In this document: positions 8,054-16,540 of the stretch, piece after piece
How the letters are laid out: each line of letters opens with the position of its first letter
Position numbering within the stretch: position 1 is the first letter of the stretch
DNA from: Neobacillus sp. SuZ13
Lineage (GTDB): Bacteria; Bacillota; Bacilli; Bacillales; Cytobacillaceae
Direction: 5' to 3'
DNA length: 64,000 nucleotides
Assembly: GCF_030123365.1 (NCBI RefSeq)
Contig: NZ_CP126107.1
Span: forward strand, 3,616,001 to 3,680,000
The notes under the pieces: model-generated
Seen by the model: the letters and a program-made list of their open reading frames with translations, nothing else
What the model was told of the DNA's origin: nothing
The model's database searches: none
Translations under genes and position numbers: made by a program

Positions 8054-8839
8054 ATGAAGGTTGTCATATTGGCTGGGGGCTTCGGCACAAGGATAAGCGA
8101 AGAAACCATACTAAAACCAAAGCCAATGATTGAAATTGGTGATAAACCAATATTATGGCATATCATGAACCTATATTCATCCTATGGTTTTCATGATTTT
8201 ATCATCTGTTTGGGATATAAAGGGGATCAAATCAAGAAATACTTCTCCGATTATTTTTTGTCCCATGCGGATGTTACGTTTCATCTTCAAGAACAAAAAA
8301 TATCGATTCATCAGCAAAACGTAGAGCCTTGGAATGTTACGCTTGTAGATACCGGCCTCCATACGATGACAGGCGGCAGGATCAAGAGGATACAGAAATA
8401 TATCGGAAATAATCCATTTATGGTGACATACGGGGACGGTCTCTCTGATATTAATATCCAGCAATTAGTGGACACTCATCGCACCCATGGAAAAATAGCA
8501 ACGGTAACCGCCGTTCAGCCAGTTGGCCGTTTTGGCAATTTAAATATCTCGGAGGATGGTTCGGTCTCGGAATTTGTGGAAAAACCGAAAGGTGACGGGC
8601 AATGGGTTAATGGAGGTTTTTTCGTGATGCAGCCAGAATTTTTTGATTATTTAGCCGGTGACGATGTGGTATTGGAGAAAGAACCGCTTGAAACCCTATC
8701 CGAGAATGGGCAGCTTGTGGCGTACAAGCATTCTGGCTTTTGGCAACCCATGGATACTCTTCGGGATAAGAATCATTTATCTGAATTATGGAATTCCAAT
8801 CAAGCGCCTTGGAAAAAGGAGATCGATCAAAGTGAATAA
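8054..8839 (+). CDS. rfbF: Glucose-1-phosphate cytidylyltransferase
   Basis: Converts glucose-1-phosphate and CTP to CDP-glucose, the entry to CDP-3,6-dideoxy- and 6-deoxyhexoses. 261 residues, typical length. Signature VVILAGGFGTRISEETILK, then KPMIEIGDKPILWHIM, GYKGDQIKKYF, MVTYGDGLSD, VEKPKG, and WVNGGFFVMQPEFFD. Ribosome site TAGGAGG before the ATG. Its last 8 bp overlap the next gene's GTG start, so the two are translationally coupled. Confidence 0.93.
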   Translation: MKVVILAGGFGTRISEETILKPKPMIEIGDKPILWHIMNLYSSYGFHDFIICLGYKGDQIKKYFSDYFLSHADVTFHLQEQKISIHQQNVEPWNVTLVDTGLHTMTGGRIKRIQKYIGNNPFMVTYGDGLSDINIQQLVDTHRTHGKIATVTAVQPVGRFGNLNISEDGSVSEFVEKPKGDGQWVNGGFFVMQPEFFDYLAGDDVVLEKEPLETLSENGQLVAYKHSGFWQPMDTLRDKNHLSELWNSNQAPWKKEIDQSE

Positions 8840-9914
8840 AAGTTTCTGGTGCAATAAAAAAGTGCTTATCACAGGACATACGGGCTTCAAAGGCTCTTGG
8901 TTATGCTTATGGTTGCATCAGCTGGGTGCAAAAGTTACCGGTTTCGCTTTAAATCCGCCAACGGAACCTAATTTGTATCATTTATGCTCGATTGAAAACT
9001 TAGTTCATTCCGTGCATGGCGATATTCGCAATTTTGATCAATTGTATGAAACTATTTTACAAACTGAACCCGATATTATCTTTCATATGGCTGCTCAGCC
9101 GCTTGTGGGGCATTCCTATGAAGATCCTAAGGAAACCTATGAAATCAACGTGATGGGAACGATCTATCTTCTGGAGGCAGTCAGAAAGGCCGTCAACAAC
9201 GGAAAAAGGATCAAAGCACTGGTTAACGTAACGACGGACAAATGTTACGAGAATAAGGAATGGCATTGGGGCTACAGGGAAAATGATCGGCTCGGCGGTT
9301 ACGATCCATATTCCAATAGCAAGGCGTGCAGCGAACTGATTACAGATTCCTACCGAAAGGCTTTTTTCAACCCGAACACTTATCACCAACATGGAGTAGG
9401 TATAGCTACTGCTAGAGCTGGCAATGTAATAGGCGGTGGTGACTGGGCGGCGGGGCGATTGATCCCTGATTGTACACAGGCGCTTTTAAATGGAAAAAAG
9501 ATCGTGATTCGCAATCCAAAGTCTATCCGCCCTTGGCAGCATGTCTTGGAACCGCTCCATGGTTACCTGCTATTGGCTGAAAGACTTTACCTCAAAGGAC
9601 CTGCATATGCGGAATCATGGAATTTTGGTCCGAGGGACGACGATGCGAAACCTGTTGAATGGATCGTGAAGCGAATTTGCGAAAAATGGGGAAATCAAGC
9701 TTATTACGAAGTAGCCAGCAGGAATCATCCCCACGAAGCTCGTTACTTGAAACTGGATTATTCGAAAGCAAAGGAAAAATTAGGATGGCACCCGAAATGG
9801 ACCATTGATCAAGCGATTGAAAAAGTAATGGATTGGGTACGAGCGTACCATGAAAAAAACGACATCAGAGAAGTTTGTTTTAAGCAAATAGAAGAATTCT
9901 CTGAGTTAATATAA
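8832..9914 (+). CDS. rfbG: CDP-glucose 4,6-dehydratase
   Basis: Makes CDP-4-dehydro-6-deoxyglucose. 360 residues, extended SDR fold: cofactor loop ITGHTGFKGSWL near the N-terminus, HMAAQPLV, VNVTTDKCYENKEW, catalytic Y-x3-K in DPYSNSKAC, then GNVIGGGDWA and RPWQHVLEP, which are diagnostic of RfbG. The GTG at 8832 has AAGGAGA upstream and overlaps the end of rfbF. A longer frame opening at 8658 lies inside rfbF and is rejected. No DdhC/RfbH 3-dehydratase follows, so the pathway probably goes to a 6-deoxyhexose rather than a 3,6-dideoxyhexose. Confidence 0.93.
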   Translation: MNKSFWCNKKVLITGHTGFKGSWLCLWLHQLGAKVTGFALNPPTEPNLYHLCSIENLVHSVHGDIRNFDQLYETILQTEPDIIFHMAAQPLVGHSYEDPKETYEINVMGTIYLLEAVRKAVNNGKRIKALVNVTTDKCYENKEWHWGYRENDRLGGYDPYSNSKACSELITDSYRKAFFNPNTYHQHGVGIATARAGNVIGGGDWAAGRLIPDCTQALLNGKKIVIRNPKSIRPWQHVLEPLHGYLLLAERLYLKGPAYAESWNFGPRDDDAKPVEWIVKRICEKWGNQAYYEVASRNHPHEARYLKLDYSKAKEKLGWHPKWTIDQAIEKVMDWVRAYHEKNDIREVCFKQIEEFSELI

Positions 9915-9927
9915 GGGGGGAGACTCC

Positions 9928-10479
9928 ATGCGTATTGAGAAAACATGCATCGAGGGTTGTTATGAAATCATTCCGGCATACACTAAAGATGAGCGAGGTA
10001 GTTTCATCAAAACAGTGATTCCCTCTTGTTTTAAAGCACATCAACTTGAATTCAACTTAAAAGAACAATATTACTCGATTTCTTCCAAAAGAGTATTGAG
10101 AGGATTGCATTTTCAGCTACCGCCCAAAGAACACACAAAATTAGTTTGCTGTGTATCGGGGACGGTTATGGACGTCGTAGTTGATGTGAGGAAAGGGTCC
10201 CCTACTTACGGCCAATATAGTACCTTCATACTGGAATCCGATAAAGCCAATATGGTCTACATTCCACACGGTTTAGCCCATGGTTTTTATGTATTAAGTG
10301 AACAAGCAATCGTTCTTTGCCATATGACCACCGTTTTCTCCCCTGCTCACGACAGCGGGATTCGCTGGAATTCTCTTTCCATCCCGTGGCCAGATGACAA
10401 TCCCATTCTCTCGAAAAAGGATCGTGAACTGCCAGCACTGTCAGATTTCGTAAGCCCTTTTACCTCCCGCCAACCTTAA
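9928..10479 (+). CDS. RmlC-like sugar 3,5-epimerase family protein (copy 1)
   Basis: 183-residue cupin of the dTDP-4-dehydrorhamnose 3,5-epimerase family. The catalytic histidine sits in VLRGLHFQLPP and the partner aspartate in LSKKDRELP. HGLAHGFYV marks the barrel. The tyrosine of the usual TDYYSP motif is not there; the place reads TTVFSPAHDSG. It is about half identical to the next gene, so the two arose by tandem duplication. Because the upstream enzymes make a CDP-4-keto sugar, the likely substrate is CDP-linked rather than dTDP-linked (inference). Ribosome site GGGGGGAG before the ATG. Confidence 0.85.
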   Translation: MRIEKTCIEGCYEIIPAYTKDERGSFIKTVIPSCFKAHQLEFNLKEQYYSISSKRVLRGLHFQLPPKEHTKLVCCVSGTVMDVVVDVRKGSPTYGQYSTFILESDKANMVYIPHGLAHGFYVLSEQAIVLCHMTTVFSPAHDSGIRWNSLSIPWPDDNPILSKKDRELPALSDFVSPFTSRQP

Positions 10480-10510
10480 TAAATATATCTTATGAAGATG
10501 AGGTGTTTTG

Positions 10511-11074
10511 ATGCAGGTACAGAAAACAAGCATTCCTGGCTGTTATCAGTTAATTCCATTGCATTTCACGGACAACCGTGGCAGTTTCATCAAGACTTTC
10601 CATCAGCAGGAATTTGCACAAAACGGTTTAGAAACGAACTTCGTTGAAAGTTACTATTCAATATCGAACCAGCGTGTTTTACGGGGCTTACATTTTCAAG
10701 TTCCGCCATGGGACAATATCAAATTAATTTATTGCCTCCAGGGTAAAGTGATGGATGTTGTGGTGGATCTTAGAACCGGATCCCCTACCTACGGTAAATA
10801 TGAAATATTTCAGTTGGACTCTGAAAAACCCGGGATTATATACATTCCGTCAGGAGTAGCTCATGGGTTTTATGTAGAAACCGGCACGGCAATTATGGTT
10901 TATATGTCAACACGTGTGCACTCTCCTCAACATGATGCCGGAATACATTGGAAATCCCTTACGATTCCATGGTCAGATCCAAACCCTATAATTTCAAAAA
11001 GAGATCAGCAGTTACCGTTATTTGACCATATCTCAAGTCCGTTTCGTTTTAGCGACACAATCGATCATAATTGA
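10511..11074 (+). CDS. RmlC-like sugar 3,5-epimerase family protein (copy 2)
   Basis: 187 residues, paralogue of the preceding gene with conserved VLRGLHFQVPP, VMDVVVDLRTGSPTYG, SGVAHGFYV and ISKRDQQLP. As in copy 1 the TDYYSP tyrosine is missing (STRVHSPQHDAG). The ATG at 10511 is used, with GAGGTG 7 nt upstream; the TTG directly before it is not needed. Two copies in a row suggest a heteromer or separate C3 and C5 epimerisations. The exact step is unknown. Confidence 0.85.
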   Translation: MQVQKTSIPGCYQLIPLHFTDNRGSFIKTFHQQEFAQNGLETNFVESYYSISNQRVLRGLHFQVPPWDNIKLIYCLQGKVMDVVVDLRTGSPTYGKYEIFQLDSEKPGIIYIPSGVAHGFYVETGTAIMVYMSTRVHSPQHDAGIHWKSLTIPWSDPNPIISKRDQQLPLFDHISSPFRFSDTIDHN

Positions 11075-11086
11075 GGTGCAACCAAC

Positions 11087-11992
11087 ATGCGAGCGATCAT
11101 CTCCGGAAGCAATGGTTATTTTGGTAGTATTGCCTGCCAATATTTTCAATCTAAAAACTGGGATATAGTAACAGCGAGTCGTCAAACGGATGCACATTTG
11201 CACTTGGATCTCGATCGTCCGGGAGATTTTGCAAACCTTTTGATCAACAAACAAGTTGACCTATTTATTCATGCAGCAGCAGCCCATGAGGTAGCTTGTC
11301 AATCAAATCCATATCAAAGTATATTCCAAAACGTGGCTGGAACAAAGGCCGCACTGGACTTCTGCGTGAAAAACGGCATTAAAAATTTCGTTTACTTATC
11401 CACCTTTCATGTTTTTGGAACACCTGAAGGAACTATCAATGAACAATCGTCCCCCTGCCCGATGAACGATTACGGATTAAGCCATTTGCAAGCGGAAGAT
11501 TATGTTCGGATGTACACCCGTTTAAATAAAATTAATGGTTTAGTCATCCGGCCAAGCAATTTCTTTGGCATACCCGCTGATCTCGCTCATTGCAAGCGTT
11601 GGACGTTAGTTCCGTTGGCATTTTGCAAAGAGGCGGTTACCACCGGAAAAATCGTTTTGCGTTCGCCTGGTTACCAATCAAGGAATTTTATATCCGTACT
11701 GGATATTTGTAAGGTAATCGAACACGGCTATTCTAAATGCCACGAAGTACCTTTACTCCATATTCCCGGTCCGGATACCATGAGCATTCGATCTTTTGCA
11801 AAACTAATTCAAAGGGTAACAAAGAAACAGCTAAAAAAATCAGTTGAGCTCGTCATCCCTGATGGTCCATCGCTTCATGATGAATTCACCTATAGCAGCC
11901 TCTATCTGAAAGATATCTATCAACCCGGCGACAAGATTGAACCGTTTGTTGCTGAATTTTGCAAGGTACTTACAGCTTCCAATGAGGAATGA
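11087..11992 (+). CDS. NAD-dependent epimerase/dehydratase-type SDR with YxxxH active site
   Basis: 301-residue extended SDR, likely the 4-keto reductase closing the CDP-deoxysugar route. Cofactor loop SGSNGYFGS at residues 6-14, FIHAAAAHE, YLSTFHVFG with the catalytic Ser/Thr, and RPSNFFG. The catalytic motif reads DYGLSHLQAE, so the usual lysine of Y-x3-K is histidine (codon CAT). The rest is intact, so it is either a changed active site or an inactive protein. ATG with GAGGTG 8 nt upstream. Confidence 0.83.
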   Translation: MRAIISGSNGYFGSIACQYFQSKNWDIVTASRQTDAHLHLDLDRPGDFANLLINKQVDLFIHAAAAHEVACQSNPYQSIFQNVAGTKAALDFCVKNGIKNFVYLSTFHVFGTPEGTINEQSSPCPMNDYGLSHLQAEDYVRMYTRLNKINGLVIRPSNFFGIPADLAHCKRWTLVPLAFCKEAVTTGKIVLRSPGYQSRNFISVLDICKVIEHGYSKCHEVPLLHIPGPDTMSIRSFAKLIQRVTKKQLKKSVELVIPDGPSLHDEFTYSSLYLKDIYQPGDKIEPFVAEFCKVLTASNEE

Positions 11993-12049
11993 TTGGCACG
12001 AATGGTAGCGACTGCGAAAGCAACTTTTTACAAACAAAGGAGGGATCAC

Positions 12050-13042
12050 ATGATAATATGTACTGTCACAACCACACGGTACTTGCCCGAAGCGATTGTA
12101 ATGGCAAAATACGTGAAAGCACACATGTCGAATTCAAAAGTGGTGGTCTGTTTAGTGGAAGAAAACATTCACCCTTTGGCAAGCAGCTGCCCGTATTTCG
12201 ATCGTGTGATTTTAGCAAAAAATATAGGATTCACACACTTTTATAAACAAATTTTTAAATATAAGGCCCTCGAGGCAGTGACTTCTGTGAAAGCAAAGCT
12301 TTTTCTTCATTTATTTGATCAATTTCCTGAAGAGGAAAAATTCATCTTTCTCGATTCAGATATAAAAATCTTTGGACCGTTTGATGAGGCAATGCGTGCA
12401 CTAGACAAATACCCTATCCTTATAACCCCTCATATTACGGAAGACGACGGCATCATAGACAATGAACTAACCACTCTTATTTATGGTATTTGCAATACCG
12501 GCTTTCTTGCGATCAGAAGATCGGACGAAGCAGAGCGCTTTCTTCGCTGGTGGGCGTATCGAACTAAAAAATATTGTTATGAAAAAACCTATGAAGGCAT
12601 GTTTGTGGATCAAAAATGGGTGGACCTATCACTCTGCCTTTTTGATGTTCACTTATTTAAACACCCTGGTTATAATGTTGCCTGCTGGAATTTACCACAA
12701 AGAAGATTCGCATATGATTCCAATAGAAACTTTACTGTAAACGGACAGCCTTTAAGGTTCTTCCATTTTTCCGGTCTTGACAGCAATCGATTGGACTCTG
12801 TCTTAAAATGGTATCTACCAGATAAAACGCACCCTGCTTATCAAATAAAAGATACTTATCTGGAAGAAGTGCAGCAAGCCGGGCGTGATGTAGTATCGAA
12901 TGAACCATGGAGTTATGACTATTTTGTAAATGGCGAGAAAATTAAAAGCAAGGCACGCAATAAATACGGAAGCAGCACAAAGCTGCAGAACAAGTACATT
13001 AATCCCTTTAAACAGTCAAATTCAACATTCCTGGATAAATAA
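12050..13042 (+). CDS. Glycosyltransferase, GT-A fold
   Basis: 330 residues from the ATG at 12050, which has AAAGGAGGG upstream; the longer frame from 11993 overlaps nothing useful and lacks a site. Metal-binding DxD in IFLDSDIKIFGPFDEA, acceptor region GICNTGFLAIRRS, MFVDQKWVD and a late FFHFSGLD, as in family-8-like and related nucleotide-sugar transferases. A basic, disordered C-terminus (KSKARNKYGSSTKLQNK) may touch membrane or polymer. Last gene of the operon; a hairpin pair follows. Confidence 0.8.
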   Translation: MIICTVTTTRYLPEAIVMAKYVKAHMSNSKVVVCLVEENIHPLASSCPYFDRVILAKNIGFTHFYKQIFKYKALEAVTSVKAKLFLHLFDQFPEEEKFIFLDSDIKIFGPFDEAMRALDKYPILITPHITEDDGIIDNELTTLIYGICNTGFLAIRRSDEAERFLRWWAYRTKKYCYEKTYEGMFVDQKWVDLSLCLFDVHLFKHPGYNVACWNLPQRRFAYDSNRNFTVNGQPLRFFHFSGLDSNRLDSVLKWYLPDKTHPAYQIKDTYLEEVQQAGRDVVSNEPWSYDYFVNGEKIKSKARNKYGSSTKLQNKYINPFKQSNSTFLDK

Positions 13043-13083
13043 GCAAATGAGTTTTTTTTACAATTTATCTATCTGATCATATA

Positions 13084-13159
13084 AATGACCATCTCATTAA
13101 GAGATGGTCATTGCAGATTGTAGACAAAAGGCATCCGAATTAACTCATTCGGATGCTTT
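13084..13159 (+). terminator. Two successive hairpins after the glycan operon
   Basis: First stem AATGACCATCTC/GAGATGGTCATT at 13084-13112. Second stem AAAGGCATCCGAA/TTCGGATGCTTT at 13127-13159. Neither has a long T-run, but together they should stop transcription. The second stem covers the apparent ATG of the following gene. Confidence 0.55.
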
Positions 13160-14412
13160 CCCATTCAATAGAAAAACATAGGAACTTAGCCAATCTTGTT
13201 GTAAATGGAGAAGGAATTCAATCAATTATGAATTTTATCCATAAAACAATTGGACAGCATATGTTTCTCTTTAATGAGATAGGAGAACTTAAGGCTTCTG
13301 CCTGCCATTCCTCATTTTCTGTTGAGATGACCGAGTATATTACACAATATACCAAACAAATTATCCTAACACTTGAAAATTCACATACCGTTTCTGAAAT
13401 AAAATTAAATGATGAAACTTATCAAATAGTTGTATTATCACTTGGGTCTAAACTAAAGTCTCTAGGCGGGCTAATAATCCTTTCTAAACAAAAAATGAGT
13501 GAAGTGGATATCGCTGCTCTTGAACATGCATGTACGATCATTTCACTTGAACTGGTAAAAGAACAAGCCATTTTTGAAACACAGCAGCGTTTAAGAGGGG
13601 AATTCGTGACGAAGCTTTTTTCTGGACAGATGGATGAAGCACTCATTCAGAAAGCAAAAAATTTAAATTTTGACCCTAACCGGACCTATGTTGCCATGAT
13701 TATTAATTTTGAAGATAAATTAAACGAGCAAAAGGTTTTAGGCGAACACGTTTTAAGGAATTTACTCCATATGTCCAATAAGACATTACTGGGGAGGAAC
13801 TCTCAAGTAATGGCAGTAAGGGTTGAAAATCAAATTGTTGCTCTTCTATCCTTTCATTCAAGAGTTTCTTCGTCCAATATTGTTACAGAAACAAAAGAAC
13901 TTGCAAAGAATTTACAACATGAGATGGTAAATAAATATAGAGAGTTAGACGTATCGATTGGCATTGGAAGAATTAAGCAAGGGCTTACTTTTGTCCATGA
14001 GTCATTTGTAGAAGCCACAAAGTGCATTAAGTTTCTCAAAAACTATCTTTTTGATTATAGAGTACTTTGTTATACAGACCTTGGCGTTCAAAGGTTTATT
14101 TTACAAAACTCAAAGGAAGAATTGAACGATTTTATTCAAGAAGTATTAGGTCCCCTTATTCAATATGAACAATCTAGAAAAGGCGCATTGTTAAGTACTC
14201 TGATTGTTTATTTAGACCAAAATCAAAACATAAAGAAAACGGCTGATTCTTTACATATTCACACCAATACTTTAAGCTACCGTTTAAAGCGAATTGAGAA
14301 AATTCTATTAATTGACTTGAATGATAGTCAACCATTATTTAATATTCATTTAGCAATCAATATTTATCAATGTATAAAAGCTAAAGATACATTAAAGAAA
14401 AACAAAAGCTAA
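13153..14412 (+). CDS. PucR/CdaR-type transcriptional regulator, probably N-terminally truncated
   Basis: 419 residues. The C-terminal PucR-type helix-turn-helix is clear: TADSLHIHTNTLSYRLKRIE, then INIYQ. The middle is a GGDEF-like CdaR domain (VSIGIGRIKQGL). The first residues, HRNLANLVVNGEGIQSI, match a segment that in PucR-like proteins follows an N-terminal sensor domain of roughly 120 residues, which is absent. The ATG at 13153 lies inside a terminator stem, has no ribosome site, and an in-frame TAA precedes it. The 5' end was therefore probably lost when the glycan operon arrived. Another start is ATG 13228. Confidence 0.75.
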   Translation: MLSHSIEKHRNLANLVVNGEGIQSIMNFIHKTIGQHMFLFNEIGELKASACHSSFSVEMTEYITQYTKQIILTLENSHTVSEIKLNDETYQIVVLSLGSKLKSLGGLIILSKQKMSEVDIAALEHACTIISLELVKEQAIFETQQRLRGEFVTKLFSGQMDEALIQKAKNLNFDPNRTYVAMIINFEDKLNEQKVLGEHVLRNLLHMSNKTLLGRNSQVMAVRVENQIVALLSFHSRVSSSNIVTETKELAKNLQHEMVNKYRELDVSIGIGRIKQGLTFVHESFVEATKCIKFLKNYLFDYRVLCYTDLGVQRFILQNSKEELNDFIQEVLGPLIQYEQSRKGALLSTLIVYLDQNQNIKKTADSLHIHTNTLSYRLKRIEKILLIDLNDSQPLFNIHLAINIYQCIKAKDTLKKNKS

Positions 14413-14444
14413 AGTTTTATTATAAAGGGAAGGATGTGGGAGCA

Positions 14445-15137
14445 TTGAACAGATACTCAATGGAAGAATTTATTAAACAACCGGAGCAGGTTGATAAGGG
14501 GCAGGGATTTTTTGAATTAGAGACCCCTCGGATATTGGAGGTAAACTTAGACGGGCAAGTATGGGCAAAAGCTGGATCGATGGTTTCTTACCAAGGGGAA
14601 ATTAAATTTGTTCGTGAAGGAATGTTAGAACACGGTCTAAGGACCGCGTTCAAAAAGGCCTTGACTGGAGAAGGTGCTTCATTAATGAAAGCCAATGAAA
14701 AAGGAAAATTATATCTCGCTGATAATGGTAAGAAGATTATCATTCTAAATTTACAAAAAACGAATCCATCTACATTAACGGAAATGATTTACTTGCATTT
14801 GAACCAAGTATTAAATGGGAAATTAAATTAATGAAGAAAATTGCAGGGATGATGGCAGGAGGCTTATTTAATGTTCGATGCGAAGGAAGCGGATTGATTG
14901 ACTGCCCATTACGAACCACTCACTTTAAGGGTATCACCTGGAAATCCTGTGATTACCGATCCAAACGCAACGGTTGCGTGGTCTGGCAATCTTCAGCCTA
15001 AATTCCAAACCGATATTAGTTTGAAAACTTTCTTTGGAAGAGCTAGCGGCGAGTCTATTCAAATGAAGTTCGAAGGTGAAGGCTTTGTAGTAATCCAGCC
15101 TTACGATGAGGTTTACATGAAGGCAAAGCAAAATTAA
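14445..15137 (+). pseudogene. AIM24 family protein, two frameshifts
   Basis: Reassembles to one AIM24/TIGR00266-type protein of about 230 residues (a beta-rich protein of unknown biochemical role). Frame 1 from TTG 14445 (NRYSMEEFI) reads to KKIIILNLQ. It shifts at the A6 run near 14755 into a frame reading NESIYINGNDLLAFEPS and KKIAGMMAGGLFNVR. It shifts again near 14897 into HYEPLTLRVSPGNPV and IQMKFEGEGFVVIQPYDEV. All parts keep family sequence, so the decay is recent or the read is wrong at homopolymers. A GTG at 14436 is a possible alternative start. Confidence 0.8.
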
Positions 15138-15167
15138 TGGGTTTGAATAAAAAATAGTAATAACTAG

Positions 15168-15210
15168 AAAGTGCCTGACACCATTCAACTTTGATGGTGT
15201 CAGGCACTTT
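15168..15210. repeat. REP-like palindromic repeat (GTGCCTGACACC type)
   Basis: Perfect stem AAAGTGCCTGACACCAT / ATGGTGTCAGGCACTTT with a 9-nt loop, followed by T's. The arm sequence recurs at 16475, 20283 and 36303, so it is a dispersed family rather than only a terminator. Confidence 0.75.
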
Positions 15211-15306
15211 TTGGGTTCATTACTTTGGCATTTCTTATTTCCAACCACAAATGGGCATGGTAGAATCATATAGTTGTGAAATTCTATCATCTACCGGTGG
15301 TGTCCT

Positions 15307-16449
15307 GTGAAACAATCTGTATTAATTCAAGAAAACAAAAGACTTAAACTGAAGTTTGGTTTCCTAAAAAAAGACATTGTCTTTACCGTCTCACTTATAT
15401 TAGCAGTAACCAGCTGTTTAATTTATCCGCCAAAACTGGAGTATATCAATTTTCAAGTGCTATTTATTTTATTTAGCCTGATGCTGACCATTAAGGCGTT
15501 CGAAGAACTAAGATTCCTAGACAAATTCGCGATTGCCATCATAAATAAATGTAATAATAGCCGCTCCGTTTCAGCGATACTGATTTTGTTATGTTTCTTC
15601 AGCTCTATGTTTGTCACGAACGATGTGGCGCTGCTTACTTTTGTACCTTTGACTCTTGTTGTCTGTAAGAAAACCCAAATGCCCATGATGGAGACAATTA
15701 TCTTTCAAACCATTGCAGCCAATATTGGTAGTAGTTTAACTCCAATGGGAAATCCGCAAAATTTGTTCATCTATTCGCATTATGGAATCAAGCCAGTTCC
15801 CTTTTTTTCGTCGGTCCTATTCATGGCTGCCCTTGGGATTAGTTCTCTTTATTTCCTTATAAAAAGAATGAAAAATAGAGAATTGAAAGTAGTTCTGACT
15901 CCAGTGCCATTAAACGATTGGAAAAAACCAGTTATTTGGGGATTGGTACTAGCAATTATCATTGCATCAATTTTTGGAGTGGTCAGTTACCAGGTCGCAT
16001 TCGTGGTTACATTAATAACCGTGATCATATTACATGTAAAATTATTGATAAAGGTTGATTATCTACTACTGTTAACCTTTATCTGTTTTTTTATCTTTAT
16101 TGGAAATATATCCAGTTCGAGTACATTACAAGCATTTGCCAATACAAGCATGAAAGACACTACATCTGTCTATTTTAGCTCAATTTTTTTAAGCCAATTT
16201 ATCAGTAATGTTCCTGCCTCCATTCTATTGGCAGAATTCACAACTGATTGGAAACCTTTATTATTAGGAGTGAATATTGGCGGACTCGGGACCATTGTTG
16301 CCTCATTGGCCAGTGTAATTTCTTACAAACTATTTATTCAGGCAAATCCAACCGAGAGTAAAAAATATTTAATCAAATTCAGTATTTATAATTTTTCCTT
16401 TTTAGCGTTTTTAACTTTGATTCAGTACTTTATCCTAAAAATATTTTAA
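15307..16449 (+). CDS. SLC13/ArsB-type anion or citrate carrier
   Basis: 380 residues, about ten membrane segments. The family hallmark ANIGSSLTPMGNPQNLFIYS lies at roughly residues 140-159. A second half-site near the end (SQFISNVPASILLAEF, GVNIGGLGTIVASLAS) repeats the fold, as in DASS/CitMHS/ArsB transporters. Probably sodium- or proton-coupled export or uptake of a small anion; the substrate is not predictable. GTG start with a weak GGTGGTG site. It stands alone between two hairpin repeats. Confidence 0.82.
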   Translation: MKQSVLIQENKRLKLKFGFLKKDIVFTVSLILAVTSCLIYPPKLEYINFQVLFILFSLMLTIKAFEELRFLDKFAIAIINKCNNSRSVSAILILLCFFSSMFVTNDVALLTFVPLTLVVCKKTQMPMMETIIFQTIAANIGSSLTPMGNPQNLFIYSHYGIKPVPFFSSVLFMAALGISSLYFLIKRMKNRELKVVLTPVPLNDWKKPVIWGLVLAIIIASIFGVVSYQVAFVVTLITVIILHVKLLIKVDYLLLLTFICFFIFIGNISSSSTLQAFANTSMKDTTSVYFSSIFLSQFISNVPASILLAEFTTDWKPLLLGVNIGGLGTIVASLASVISYKLFIQANPTESKKYLIKFSIYNFSFLAFLTLIQYFILKIF

Positions 16450-16474
16450 TAAATTCTAACAAGAATCAAAAAAA

Positions 16475-16516
16475 CAGGCACCATCCAACCAGAAAAATTG
16501 GATGGTGCCTGCTTTT
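16475..16516 (+). repeat. REP-like hairpin acting as terminator
   Basis: CAGGCACCATCCAA / TTGGATGGTGCCTG stem followed by CTTTT. It shares the GGTGCCTG core with the neighbouring repeats. Confidence 0.7.
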
Positions 16517-16540
16517 CATTAAGACCCCGAACTACTAGCA

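Noticed and set aside
8658-8831. Upstream extension of the rfbG frame
   Set aside because: It lies inside rfbF in another frame. The GTG at 8832 has its own ribosome site and the first residues (SFWCNKKVLITGHTG) match family starts.
9057-9392. Leftward 111-codon frame inside rfbG
   Set aside because: Antisense to a conserved enzyme with no ribosome site; chance opening.
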